Assembly: GCF_000718775.1 (NCBI RefSeq)
Contig: NZ_JOCB01000013.1
Coordinates: 89,040-153,039, forward strand
Direction: 5' to 3'
DNA length: 64,000 nucleotides
Origin: Streptomyces sp. NRRL S-31
Lineage (GTDB): Bacteria; Actinomycetota; Actinomycetes; Streptomycetales; Streptomycetaceae
The notes beneath the pieces were generated by a model. That model was given only the letters and a program-made list of their open reading frames with translations. It had not been told where the DNA came from and ran no database searches. Positions 1 to 8,308 of the stretch are shown one piece after another; the first letter of the stretch is position 1, and each line of letters opens with the position of its first letter. The translations under genes were made by a program, and so were the position numbers.

Positions 1-1
1 G

Positions 2-73
2 CACATCAACGGGCGTTGGCGGGACCACCGCCTGTTCCAGCGGATCCTGCACGACGGTCCGCCACCGGCCTGA
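2..73 (+). CDS. C-terminal end of a GNAT-like acetyltransferase (partial)
   Basis: The first bases are open in one frame and end in TGA at 71-73. The 23 residues include NGRWRDHRLFQRI, which resembles the usual end of GNAT N-acetyltransferases (a conserved G-x-W-x-D-H-x-x-F tail). The rest of the gene lies outside the window, so substrate and function cannot be read. The next gene starts 34 bases downstream on the same strand. Confidence 0.45.
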   Translation, partial: HINGRWRDHRLFQRILHDGPPPA

Positions 74-107
74 CGGCGTTGTCAGACCCACCCACTACCT
101 TGCTCAC

Positions 108-806
108 ATGACGTACACACAGGGCACGACCGAGCGGATCCCGCCGCGGCAGTTCCACGAGACCGCCGGCCTGGAGGACTGGCGCGTGCTGGGAGAAGGA
201 GCCTGCGCCCACTTCCGCACCGGGTCGCTGGCCGCCGGCGCCGGGCTCGTGCGGGCGATCAGCGAACTGCCCGGCGCAGGGGCCGGCCACCCCGACATCG
301 ACGTCCGGCACGACGGCGTGACCGTGCGCCTGATCACGCTCACCGACGACTTCTACGGACTGAGCGAGCGGGACGTCGAACTGGCCCGGCGCATCTCCGA
401 GGTGGCACGCGCGCTCGGGCTCACGGCGGACCCGTCCGCCGTGCAGACCGTCCAGGTCACCGTCGACGCCCTCGAGGGACCGGAGGTGGTGCGGTTCTGG
501 CGAGCGCTGCTCGGCTACGCCGACCGGGCGAAGAGCCCGGAGGACCTGATCGACCCGCACCGCCGCGGAGCGCCTTTCTATTTCCAGCGGATGGACACGC
601 CGCGCCCGCAGCGCAACCGGATGCACGTCGACGTCTGGGTGCCGTACGACCAGGCGGAAGCGCGCATAGCGGCGGCCGTCGCCGCCGGCGGCCGACTGGT
701 GAGCGACGCCCACGCCCCGTCGCACTGGGTGCTGGCCGACCCCGAGGGCAACGAAGCCTGCGTCGGAACCGCCGGCTGGACCGGCCCGGAACCCACTCGC
801 AGGTAG
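108..806 (+). CDS. Pterin-dehydratase-like / VOC (glyoxalase-like) fusion protein
   Basis: A 232-residue soluble protein in two parts. Residues about 15-105 look like a 4a-hydroxytetrahydrobiopterin dehydratase fold: the segment HPDIDVRHDGVTVRL, followed by TDDFYGLSERDVELARRI, matches the family's H-P-D/E core, although the first His of the usual H-x(3)-HH set is not clear. Residues about 110-225 are a glyoxalase/VOC-like domain with NRMHVDVWVP and a closing DPEGNEACV motif typical of this family. Such fusions are common in actinobacteria and lack a proven substrate. The start ATG follows a poor ribosome site. The domain reading is fairly secure; the reaction is not known. Confidence 0.75.
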   Translation: MTYTQGTTERIPPRQFHETAGLEDWRVLGEGACAHFRTGSLAAGAGLVRAISELPGAGAGHPDIDVRHDGVTVRLITLTDDFYGLSERDVELARRISEVARALGLTADPSAVQTVQVTVDALEGPEVVRFWRALLGYADRAKSPEDLIDPHRRGAPFYFQRMDTPRPQRNRMHVDVWVPYDQAEARIAAAVAAGGRLVSDAHAPSHWVLADPEGNEACVGTAGWTGPEPTRR

Positions 807-971
807 CCACCCCGGCCGCACGGGGCGCCAGCCGACCCGCGTACGGCGCGGCGGCCGGGACCCGGCGCCCGGAGCCCACCCGCCGTCGCGGACGCCATGA
901 TGGACGCGCGCCAGGCGGAGCGGAGCGGGCTCGCCGTACGAGGGCGGGCCGGGCCCGTGCCGGGCACGCCG

Positions 972-1871
972 TCAGGCCGCCGCCTCCCCGTCGGCAGGGA
1001 TGCCCAACCGGTCGGCGACCCTGGTGAGGGCTGTTCCCAGCGGGAGCGCCACCCGGGTCGCGGCGTGCCGGTCGCCCCGGGTCGGGTCCCGGTTGACGAT
1101 CAGCACCGGCTTGCCGGCCTGGGCCGCCTGACGGACGAACCGAAGCCCGGACATCACCGTCAGTGAGGAACCCAGGACCAGCAGCGAGGCCGCCTCACGG
1201 ACCAGCGTGCGGCAGTGCTCGACCCGCCGCGGCGGAACCGTTTCGCCGAAGAACACCACGTCCGGCTTGAGGATGCCGCCGCAGACCGCGCACGGCACCA
1301 CGCGGAAGTCCCCGACCTGCTCGTCGGTGAGGTCGGCGTCACCGTCCGGGTTGATGCCCGCGGCCACCGGTTCGAAGCCCGCGTTGGCCTCCTCCAGCCG
1401 CCGCGCGAGTTCGTGGCGCGGGCTGAGGGCACCGCAGGAAAGGCAGACCACCCGGCCCAGGCTGCCGTGGAGTTCCACCACGCCCTCGCTGCCGGCGGCC
1501 TGGTGGAGGCCGTCGACGTTCTGGGTGATCACGCCGGAGAGCAGGCCGCGCCGCCCGAACGCGGCCACGGCCCGGTGCCCGGCGTTGGGCAGGGCGCGGC
1601 CGAAGGTGCGCCAGCCGAGGTGGCTGCGCGCCCAGTACCGGCGCCGCGCCTGGCCGCTGGCGCTGAAGTCCTGGTAGGTCATCGGGGTGTGCCGGCTCAG
1701 GCTGCCGCCCTCGCCCCGGTAGTCGGGGATGCCCGACTCCGTCGAGATACCCGCTCCGCTGAGCACCACGACACCTCCGGCGCTCAGCGCGTCGGTGACG
1801 GGGCCGAGGTCCGTGGTGCCGGGAGGCAGGTCCTCGGAGGGGGTCCAGCTCAGAGTGGGGCGCATGCGCAT
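972..1871 (-). CDS. Sir2-family NAD-dependent protein deacetylase (sirtuin)
   Basis: A 299-residue sirtuin that removes acyl groups from protein lysines using NAD+. The NAD-binding GAGIS motif is near residue 40, TQNVDGLH near 116-123 and the catalytic His in VELHGS near 135. Two Cys pairs (CLSC near 143 and CAVC near 194) should bind the structural zinc. HGS, GSSL and IVNRDPTRGD complete the family pattern. Length is slightly above a minimal CobB because of an N-terminal extension (about 25 residues) and an insert between the zinc pairs. It is convergent with the upstream VOC gene and divergent from the DUF11 gene. The class assignment is secure, the targets unknown. Confidence 0.9.
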   Translation of the reverse strand: MRMRPTLSWTPSEDLPPGTTDLGPVTDALSAGGVVVLSGAGISTESGIPDYRGEGGSLSRHTPMTYQDFSASGQARRRYWARSHLGWRTFGRALPNAGHRAVAAFGRRGLLSGVITQNVDGLHQAAGSEGVVELHGSLGRVVCLSCGALSPRHELARRLEEANAGFEPVAAGINPDGDADLTDEQVGDFRVVPCAVCGGILKPDVVFFGETVPPRRVEHCRTLVREAASLLVLGSSLTVMSGLRFVRQAAQAGKPVLIVNRDPTRGDRHAATRVALPLGTALTRVADRLGIPADGEAAA

Positions 1872-2253
1872 GCCGCAAGGGTACGGAACACGGGAGGCCC
1901 GACGGGAACACGGCCTCGGGCGTCAACCAGGCGCCCGCCGGTTCAGCCCGCACATGGGTGAGCGGGGGAGCGGTGGCCGGTTGCTTTCGGCCGCTGCTGG
2001 GGTTGCCGGAGGGACCGGAGAGCACTTGTGTGACACCGGAGGCGTATCACCGCCGGTCCGCGTGACCGTGGGACACGAAATCCCCGGACAGGACCGGTGA
2101 AACCCGCACGCCGGAGTTGGCCGGACTCGTCCGGCGATCACTTTGCGTACCCGTCGGCATGCGGTGCGCTGTGCGGTGTTCCGGCTCCGTCAGCGGGCGC
2201 GAAGCGCGCCGGTCGGCGGCGCACTCCAGCAATGTCGACGCAAGGGAACAACA
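1872..2253. other. Divergent intergenic region between sirtuin and DUF11 gene
   Basis: About 380 bases without a supported gene. Long open frames here are GC-driven shadows. It must hold the promoters for the sirtuin (leftward) and the DUF11 protein (rightward), but I see no clear -35/-10 pair or palindrome. The only distinct signal is an AAGGGA ribosome site just before position 2254. Confidence 0.5.
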
Positions 2254-3657
2254 GTGACCACACCTTCCGCCGCTCCGCTCCGGGTCACCCTGGTCAACGG
2301 CAGTTTCGAGCAGCCGGCCGTCACCGCCTTCGAGATCCTGCCGGACGCCTCGCAGACCCAGGCGGCCAAGCGCGTCCCGGGCTGGCTCACCACCGCCTCC
2401 GACCACATGATCGAGCTGTGGCGGTCGGGGTTCAACGGCGTGCCGTCGGCGGAGGGCGCCCAGTTCGCGGAACTCAACGCCAACGAGGTGGCCACCCTCT
2501 ACCAGGACCTGCCGACCACGCCGGGGACCAAGCTGTACTGGCGGCTCTACCACCGGGGCCGGCTGGGACAGGACACGATGGCCCTGGACATCGGCTCCCC
2601 GGGGTCCCCGGTGGAGCAGCGGCGTTTCACCGACGGCAACACCGCGTGGGGTTACTACACCGGCACCTACACCGTCCCGGCCGGGCAGACGACGACCCGC
2701 TTCTCCTTCCGGTCCGTCTCCGCCGCCGGCGGCAACCGCGGCGTGGGCAACTTCCTCGACGGTGTCTTCTTCGGCACCGCCGCCTATGTGGAGCTGACCA
2801 AGTCCGCGATCCCGGCGGGGCCGTTGGAGGTGGGCGACGTCATCACGTACCGCATCACCGCCCGGAACGAGGGCGGCGGCGCCGCGGAGAACCTCGTCCT
2901 GACCGACGGCATCCCGGAGGGCACCGCGTACGTACCCGGCTCCCTACGGGTCGTCGACGGCCCCAACGCCGGTGTGAAGAGCGACGCGCGGGGCGACGAC
3001 CAGGCGTACTACGACGCCGCGGCGGGCAAGGTCGTGTTCCACCTGGGCAACGACGCGTCCGCCGCGCAAGGAGGCAGGCTGCCCAGCACCGAGACCCTGC
3101 CGGCGGGCACCACGGTGGAGTACCGGGTGGTCATCGAGCGGTCCGGCGGCGGCAAGCTGATCAGCAACACCGCCACCGCGTCCTACGAGAACAGGCTCGG
3201 GGACACGCCGGAACCGCTGACGGCCACCTCCGACGAACAGGTCACGGAGGTCAGGCCGGCGGCCGACCTGACGGTGGTGAAGGCGGCCGACGCGACCACG
3301 GTGACCGTCGGACAGACCGTGACGTACCGCGTCACCGTCCGCAACACCGGCCCGAACGACGCCACCGGCGTCGTCGTCGACGACCAGGTGCCGGACGGCC
3401 TCACCTTCCTGTCCGCCGACAGCACGTCCGGCTCCTACGACCCGGCCACCGGACTGTGGTCCGTGGGCGACCTGGCCGACGGCGCCACCACGACCCTCGT
3501 CCTGCGGGCCAAGGCCCTACAGGCCGGCCGGATCGGCAACACCGCCACCGTCACCGCCAACGAGAAGGACCCCGACCCCACGAACAACTCCGACTCCGTC
3601 ACCGTCTGCGTCGAACCGGCCCCCGCCTGCTGCGGCCCCTGCTCCGAGCAGCAGTAG
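2254..3657 (+). CDS. DUF11-repeat surface-type protein
   Basis: The start is set at the GTG at 2254 because AAGGGA lies 7-12 bases upstream and the protein then begins MTTPSAAPLRVTLVNGSFEQP; an upstream in-frame ATG would add Arg-rich sequence without homology. The 467-residue product has an N-terminal jelly-roll-like region (about 1-170; NGSFEQP, LYQDLPTTPGTKLYW), then two DUF11 repeats (about 173-320 and 330-450) with the family signature VGQTVTYRVTVRNTGP and TNNSDSVTV. It ends in a Cys-rich tail, CVEPAPACCGPC. No signal peptide is evident, which is odd for a DUF11 protein normally outside the cell. Role unknown; cell-envelope adhesion is only an inference. Confidence 0.75.
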   Translation: MTTPSAAPLRVTLVNGSFEQPAVTAFEILPDASQTQAAKRVPGWLTTASDHMIELWRSGFNGVPSAEGAQFAELNANEVATLYQDLPTTPGTKLYWRLYHRGRLGQDTMALDIGSPGSPVEQRRFTDGNTAWGYYTGTYTVPAGQTTTRFSFRSVSAAGGNRGVGNFLDGVFFGTAAYVELTKSAIPAGPLEVGDVITYRITARNEGGGAAENLVLTDGIPEGTAYVPGSLRVVDGPNAGVKSDARGDDQAYYDAAAGKVVFHLGNDASAAQGGRLPSTETLPAGTTVEYRVVIERSGGGKLISNTATASYENRLGDTPEPLTATSDEQVTEVRPAADLTVVKAADATTVTVGQTVTYRVTVRNTGPNDATGVVVDDQVPDGLTFLSADSTSGSYDPATGLWSVGDLADGATTTLVLRAKALQAGRIGNTATVTANEKDPDPTNNSDSVTVCVEPAPACCGPCSEQQ

Positions 3658-3779
3658 CGACGCGGCGCACCCGTCCGCCCCGTCCGCCCTCTCAGTGTCC
3701 GGCGCCCCGCCCCGGACGGCGGACGGCCGGGCGGGGCCCGGCCGAAGCACCGAGACGTCCCTTACACCGCTGTCGGGCG

Positions 3780-3980
3780 ATGACACAGTACGACGGGATA
3801 TGTGACGCGTTCGAGATCGCCGTGGGAGTGCGGTGCCTCGACCACGCCGAGGACACCGCGGCGATGGAGCGGATGTGCCGCTACGTCCACCGGCGCCACC
3901 GGCATCCACGAGTTCGGCGAGACTTCCGAGCGGACCTCCTCGCGAACCCGCCACTACAGATGCTGCGCTGCCGCGCCTGA
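3780..3980 (+). CDS. Small hypothetical protein (66 aa)
   Basis: A short frame beginning MTQYDGICDAFEIAVGVRCLDHAEDTAAME, rich in acidic residues in its first half and in Arg/His (YVHRRHRHPRVRRDF) in its second. There is no strong ribosome site, and I recognise no family. It fills the otherwise empty 390-base gap between the DUF11 gene and the CorA-like gene. It may be a real Streptomyces small protein or chance. Confidence 0.3.
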   Translation: MTQYDGICDAFEIAVGVRCLDHAEDTAAMERMCRYVHRRHRHPRVRRDFRADLLANPPLQMLRCRA

Positions 3981-4051
3981 CCGGCCGGGCGGACGGAGCC
4001 GCGGGACCCGGGGCCGGCCGCGACCGGACGACGGCCCGAACCGCCGCCCGG

Positions 4052-5029
4052 CTAGTCGTCGTCCCGCAGCCGGCGCCAGATGCGGGTGCGGTGCAGCACG
4101 TAGAGGGAGCCGAGCAGGACGACCGCCTGGAGCCCCACCGCGATCAGCCAGAACTCGTCCCTCGTCTCCAGCCTGTTCGTCAGGAAGGTGAAGTTCATAC
4201 CGAAGAACCCGGTCAGGAACGACAGCGGCAGGAAGATCACCGACACGATGGCCAGCCGGTTGATCACCCCGTTCTGCTCACCCGCGACGAGGGACGAGTA
4301 ACTGGCGAACGCCCGCCGGGCGGCGTCCTGCAAGGTCTCGATGGTCGTGAGGACCGTACGCGCCGCGTGCTGGAACTCACGGGCGAGGCGTTGCCGGTCC
4401 TCCGGGAAGTCGCGGCTCGTCAGCCGGCGACCGATGACCTCGTCCACGACCTGGGCGTACGGCAGCAGCGCGTGGTGCAGCTCGGCCGAGCGGCGGCGCA
4501 GCTGCGCCAGCCGGTACACCTGCTGGGGGCCCCGCTGCCGGAACATGTCGTCCTCGAGCTCCTCCACCTCCAGCAGCGCCGCGACCGCGGCGCGCCGGAA
4601 GGTCGTCAGGGCCTCCTGGAGCATGAGGAAGAGGACGGCGACGGCGTCGTGCGGCCGCTCCCGCCGGAGGTGTCCCATCATGTGCGGCGCCAGGACCGCC
4701 GGTTCCTGGTGCGCGGTGACCAGGAAGCGGTCGTTCGCCACCGCGTGGACGTGCCTGATCCGCTCGTCATGGACCACCGGCACGACCAGACCGAGGAGAC
4801 TGCCCACGAAGTCCGCGCGCACGGGCTCGTCCGCGCGGCCGAACCAGTCGAGCTCCTCGGCCCCCAGCCCGAGGAGCCGGGCCACCGGCTCGGCCTCCTC
4901 CGCTCGCTCCTGCGCCGTCAGCTCCACGTCGACCACGAGGAACCGGGCGGTGCCGAGCCGACGGCGGGCCTCCGTGACGTCCGTACGCACACCGGCTGCC
5001 TCCGGCATCGACACCACCGTTACGATCAT
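4052..5029 (-). CDS. CorA-family divalent-cation transporter
   Basis: A 325-residue membrane protein of the CorA/MIT family that moves Mg2+ (or Co2+, Zn2+) across the membrane as a pentamer. The long N-terminal cytoplasmic part (1-260) ends in an acidic helix-rich stalk (LLEVEELEDDMFRQ). Two C-terminal membrane helices follow, and the first ends in the defining GMN signature (FFGMNFTFL). The second (FWLIAVGLQAVVLLGSLYVL) runs into a basic cytoplasmic tail, RIWRRLRDDD. The start ATG is preceded by GAGGGG. The usual acidic loop after GMN is replaced by TNRLETRDE. Family call secure; the transported ion is not determinable. Confidence 0.88.
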   Translation of the reverse strand: MIVTVVSMPEAAGVRTDVTEARRRLGTARFLVVDVELTAQERAEEAEPVARLLGLGAEELDWFGRADEPVRADFVGSLLGLVVPVVHDERIRHVHAVANDRFLVTAHQEPAVLAPHMMGHLRRERPHDAVAVLFLMLQEALTTFRRAAVAALLEVEELEDDMFRQRGPQQVYRLAQLRRRSAELHHALLPYAQVVDEVIGRRLTSRDFPEDRQRLAREFQHAARTVLTTIETLQDAARRAFASYSSLVAGEQNGVINRLAIVSVIFLPLSFLTGFFGMNFTFLTNRLETRDEFWLIAVGLQAVVLLGSLYVLHRTRIWRRLRDDD

Positions 5030-5199
5030 CGCCCCTCACCGTCAGTCCCGAAGCCCGTGGTTCCGAGCGTCCCCGTGTGGCGCGGACCGCGCATCCGAAG
5101 CCACTCGTGCGCGCCGCGCGGAGACCTCCGAACGGATGAGGGACCGGGAGGATTCGCGCGTTCGCATGGGCTCTCCCTCCCCGGGGAAGGAACCAGGCC

Positions 5200-5838
5200 A
5201 TGTCCGAGACGGTCTACGGCTTACTGGGCGCGCTGGGCGGGGCGCTCATCACCGCCGCCGGCGCCTACTGGGGCCCCCTGCGCGTGTCGGCGGCCGCGCG
5301 GAGGGCGGCGGCGAAGGCGGAGGGCCGGGCACGCAGGGAGGCCGAGACGACACGGATCATCCTCATGCGCACCACGACGCGCACCTGGCGTGATCTCCTG
5401 GCACGGACCATCCAGGACCTCGAACTCGGTCTCCTCGTGGACATCGCGGCGTTCGACGAGGCGGTGACCACCGCCCGGAACAGCGCGCAGTCCGCCCTCG
5501 ACCACGCGCTGCACGACGGCATCTGGATCCAGCAGACCGGCTACGGCTACCCCGCCGCGCCTTCCGGCCCCTTCGGCCCCGACCAGCTCCGGGTCCTCAC
5601 GGCGCTCGGCCGGCTGACGCATGTGACCCGGGCGGCGGTGATCAGGCGGGAACCGCTGGACGACGACCGGGCCGAGGCCCTCAAGCGGGCACTCGACGCG
5701 GCGGACGAGGCCCGCGGGGAGCTGTCCGCGGCACTCCTCAACCGGCTCGAGCAGATCATGGGCGTCACCGTCATCGCCGGACAGGCGTCGGCCCCGCTCC
5801 TCCCGGACGAGTCCGCGGGCGACGGTCCGACGGGCTGA
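5200..5838 (+). CDS. Hypothetical protein with N-terminal membrane anchor
   Basis: A 212-residue protein. Residues 5-25 (VYGLLGALGGALITAAGAYWG) form one membrane helix, followed by a highly basic Ala/Arg helix (RRAAAKAEGRARREAE) and a long helical cytoplasmic region. The start has a GGGGAAGGA-rich ribosome site. I recognise no family; proteins with a single anchor and a helical tail like this are common in Streptomyces. It stands alone between a leftward CorA gene and a small DUF4190-like gene. Confidence 0.65.
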   Translation: MSETVYGLLGALGGALITAAGAYWGPLRVSAAARRAAAKAEGRARREAETTRIILMRTTTRTWRDLLARTIQDLELGLLVDIAAFDEAVTTARNSAQSALDHALHDGIWIQQTGYGYPAAPSGPFGPDQLRVLTALGRLTHVTRAAVIRREPLDDDRAEALKRALDAADEARGELSAALLNRLEQIMGVTVIAGQASAPLLPDESAGDGPTG

Positions 5839-5963
5839 TCCTCGATGCCGAGCGCCGTTTTCGTTGACATGGAGGATGCGGTGAAGGGCATACGGGGGGT
5901 CAAGGGGAAGCCAAAGAGGCTTAAGGGTTGTTGAGCCCGATCGTCGTCAGCGCGGGAGTACCG

Positions 5964-6251
5964 ATGACAAGTTACGGCGGATCTTCTACCGCATCCACTC
6001 GTTCTCGCACCAACGGCCTGGCGATCGCAGGTTTGTGCTGCGGCATCGTCGGACTGTTCATACTCAACATAGTCCTGGGGCCGCTGGCAGTCGTCTTCGG
6101 CGCGGTAGGTCTGCGTCAGTCGGCTGCCAAGGGCGGTGCCGGAATGGCGAAAGCCGGCATCGTCCTCGGCATAGTCGGCGTCGTCCTGTGGCTGATCCTC
6201 CTGGCCGTCGCCACGCAGAGCGGCGGTTTCAGCTGGCACGTGGGCGGCTGA
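5964..6251 (+). CDS. DUF4190-like small membrane protein
   Basis: Start placed at ATG 5964 because GGGAG lies 8 bases upstream; the frame stays open 36 bases further up to a TTG. The 95-residue protein has a Ser/Thr/Arg-rich head, then two membrane helices, GLAIAGLCCGIVGLFILNI and AGIVLGIVGVVLWLILLAV, joined by a short loop. The pattern N-G-x-A-I-A-G-x-x-x-G and VFGAVGLRQ is typical of DUF4190 proteins. The function of the family is unknown. Confidence 0.7.
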   Translation: MTSYGGSSTASTRSRTNGLAIAGLCCGIVGLFILNIVLGPLAVVFGAVGLRQSAAKGGAGMAKAGIVLGIVGVVLWLILLAVATQSGGFSWHVGG

Positions 6252-6417
6252 CCAGCCGGACGACCGACGAAAACGTGTGCGGCCCGTCCCCGTGGCGGGC
6301 CGCACGGTTGTGTCCGGGCCGTCCCTCGGGCCGAGCCCCGGGTCGTCCCCTGGGCGAGCGCGACGGCCCGGCCTCGGCGGTCTCGCGTACGCGGGCCCGG
6401 GCGACCCCGTACGTACG

Positions 6418-7287
6418 TCAGGCGGCCTTCTGGGAGGCGGCCGCGTCGGGGTGCAGATCGTCGAGGGTGAGCCGGTGCGCCGGCGGGTCCGGTAGGACGA
6501 CCCGGTGGACGACGCGCAGATCGGGGCCGACGTGCAGCAACTCGCCGGGCTTCATCCGGCGCCAGTCGGGCGCGTCGTCCATGCGCTCGCTCGCGACGAC
6601 GACGGCGGGGTGGTCGGCCAGGGGCGCCGAGTGGACGCGCATGCGGCCGTGGCTGCCGCTGTGGTCGAGGTGCCGGCTGCCGTGCTGGCCACCGGCCCGG
6701 CGCCGAAGGACCCACAGGTCGTGGGTGTCCGGATAGCGCAGCGCCCACAGCTCCCGCGGGGTGACGAGGATCAGGTTCAGGGCGTAGACGGGCAGCTCGG
6801 CGGCGATCCAGCGGGCGGCCTGCGTCAGGCCGGCGGTGACGTCCCCGTCGTGCCGCCGGGTCTCCCGGGTGATCAGGGCGAAGAACCGTTCGGAGTCGGT
6901 GTCGCCCTCCACCAGTGACCGGTCGGCGCCCAGGTGATCGTCGAGCCGGTCGAGGCCCTCGATGACCCCGTTGTGGGCGAAGAGACGCCCGTCCTGCTCG
7001 AAGGGGTGGGTGTTGCGCATGTCGAGGCTGCCCGTGGAGGCGAAGCGCACATGGGCGACGAAGGTCGCCGACTCCTTCCGCCGGGCCTCCCGGGCGAAGG
7101 CGCGGTCGTCATAGGCGGCGATCGGCGCCTTGTCGATGTGTGGCGTACCGGCCGCGTCGAACCAGCCCAGGCCCGTGCCGTCGGGGTCGCGGTGGCTTTG
7201 CAGGCTGAGGCTGTCCGGGGCGTCGAGCAGCCAGAAGGTGGCGTACGTACGTCGCGGGGCGCTGCTGAGGCCGAAAAGACGGCACAC
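6418..7287 (-). CDS. Class II glutamine amidotransferase
   Basis: The start is fixed by biology and by the ribosome site. In Ntn-type class II amidotransferases the catalytic Cys must be residue 2, and GTG at 7287 gives M-C-R-L-F-G with GGAGGT 6 bases upstream; a longer frame to 7398 would bury that Cys. The 289-residue protein has SHRDPDGTGLGWF, the glutaminase motif VAHVRFASTGSLDMRNTHPF, FAHNG and GDTDSE, all family hallmarks. It lacks a synthase domain, so it belongs to the stand-alone YafJ-like group. It would hydrolyse glutamine; the acceptor is unknown. Confidence 0.88.
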   Translation of the reverse strand: MCRLFGLSSAPRRTYATFWLLDAPDSLSLQSHRDPDGTGLGWFDAAGTPHIDKAPIAAYDDRAFAREARRKESATFVAHVRFASTGSLDMRNTHPFEQDGRLFAHNGVIEGLDRLDDHLGADRSLVEGDTDSERFFALITRETRRHDGDVTAGLTQAARWIAAELPVYALNLILVTPRELWALRYPDTHDLWVLRRRAGGQHGSRHLDHSGSHGRMRVHSAPLADHPAVVVASERMDDAPDWRRMKPGELLHVGPDLRVVHRVVLPDPPAHRLTLDDLHPDAAASQKAA

Positions 7288-7431
7288 GGGTGACCTCCAT
7301 GACGGCCGGCCGGCCCCTCGGCCCATGCGGGGAGCGCGGTCGGCGGGCCGGTTCTTGACAAGTGGTCTGCGGTCTCCTGCCGGTGCCGGCGTGGACATGT
7401 CGGCGGTCGCCGTCCTCGGCCGCCCGCCGCG

Positions 7432-7704
7432 TCACGGCGGGTTGGCCGCCATACGACAGGCACCGGTCGCGGCGCCGCCGGGCACCCCGGCCTCCGTCAG
7501 GGCGCTCACACACCCCCGCAGATCGTTGTGCACCCCTCGGGTGCACGCCGCCGTGACGGCGTCCGAGACACCGACGCCCGTCTGCCGGACCATGTTCGTG
7601 CAGGCGGGGATGTCCGCCTGGGCGGTGGGAGCGACGAGGGCCGCGCAGCCCAGGGCGAGCGTCACACCGGTGAGGACACCGAGGACATGTGTCGGTATGC
7701 GCAT
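7432..7704 (-). CDS. Small secreted Cys-containing protein
   Basis: Start set at ATG 7704, which gives a clear signal peptide: MRIPTHVLGVLTGVTLALG followed by a cleavage site after AQA (ADIPACTN). An AGGTG ribosome site lies 8 bases upstream. The mature part is about 60 residues with four Cys (PACTN, TAACTRG, LRGCVSAL, TGACRM), which could form two disulfides. I recognise no named family. Longer in-frame upstream sequence is Arg/Ala-rich and non-coding in character. Confidence 0.65.
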   Translation of the reverse strand: MRIPTHVLGVLTGVTLALGCAALVAPTAQADIPACTNMVRQTGVGVSDAVTAACTRGVHNDLRGCVSALTEAGVPGGAATGACRMAANPP

Positions 7705-8014
7705 GGCAAACACCTGGTTCCGCGGGTGGGCATGGGCGGCTGCGACACGCCGGGCAACGGACGCGGCCGGTGCGCGACCGCGGACCGAGGCCCCCGCCGG
7801 CCGCCGGCTCGGCACGGCCGCCTCCTCCGTCTTCGACGCTAGAACAGCCCACGGCCGCGCGCACGTTGACCCGGCGGGACCGCCTCTTCCGGGCACCCTT
7901 GCCACGAGTTCGTGCGAGCGGGAACCGGGCGCCGGGGCGGGGCGGAGCGTCGGGACCGGTGAGGGCGGGGCGGCCCGTCTGCGCGACGAGCCGATGACCG
8001 GGCCGGTGGCCTGC
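7705..8014. other. Intergenic region, no gene seen
   Basis: About 310 bases between the start of the small secreted protein and the end of the gene overlapping the Y-family polymerase. Only GC-driven frames are present; no promoter or repeat stands out. Confidence 0.4.
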
Positions 8015-8308
8015 CTACCGCTGGTCGGGCCAGGTGGCCAGCACGTCGGCGGTCCGCTCGTCGGTCAGGGTGACGCGGGCGCCGGGCAGACCGCCGTACT
8101 CGCCGACCCAGCGCCGGAACTTGTCCCGTGCGACCTCCTCACGGCCCCACCACCCGTGCTGAACCGGCCGGCCGTCGGCGGAGAGCAGCAGGTGGTAACG
8201 GCCTCGGCCGGTCCTGCCGGGCGGCTCTTCCGGTCCGGCCCGCGCGTGCGGACGGTCGCGGCCGCCCTCGCGGGAGCGGGCCGCGCCGGAAGGCTCCTCA
8301 TGAGGCAC
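8015..8308 (-). CDS. Hypothetical protein overlapping the Y-family polymerase gene
   Basis: A 97-residue frame that begins 11 bases inside the end of the polymerase gene, so the two are probably cotranscribed and translationally coupled. The first 35 residues are Arg/Gly/Pro-rich; the last 60 (YHLLLSADGRPVQHGWW, DKFRRWVGEYGGLPGARVTL) look like a compact folded domain. Similar short proteins follow dinB-like genes in Streptomyces, but no function is known to me. Confidence 0.6.
   Translation of the reverse strand: MPHEEPSGAARSREGGRDRPHARAGPEEPPGRTGRGRYHLLLSADGRPVQHGWWGREEVARDKFRRWVGEYGGLPGARVTLTDERTADVLATWPDQR

Noticed and set aside
4341..5393. Long plus-strand frame opposite the CorA-like gene
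   Set aside because: Arg/Ser-rich shadow with no domain; the minus strand carries a GMN-containing transporter.
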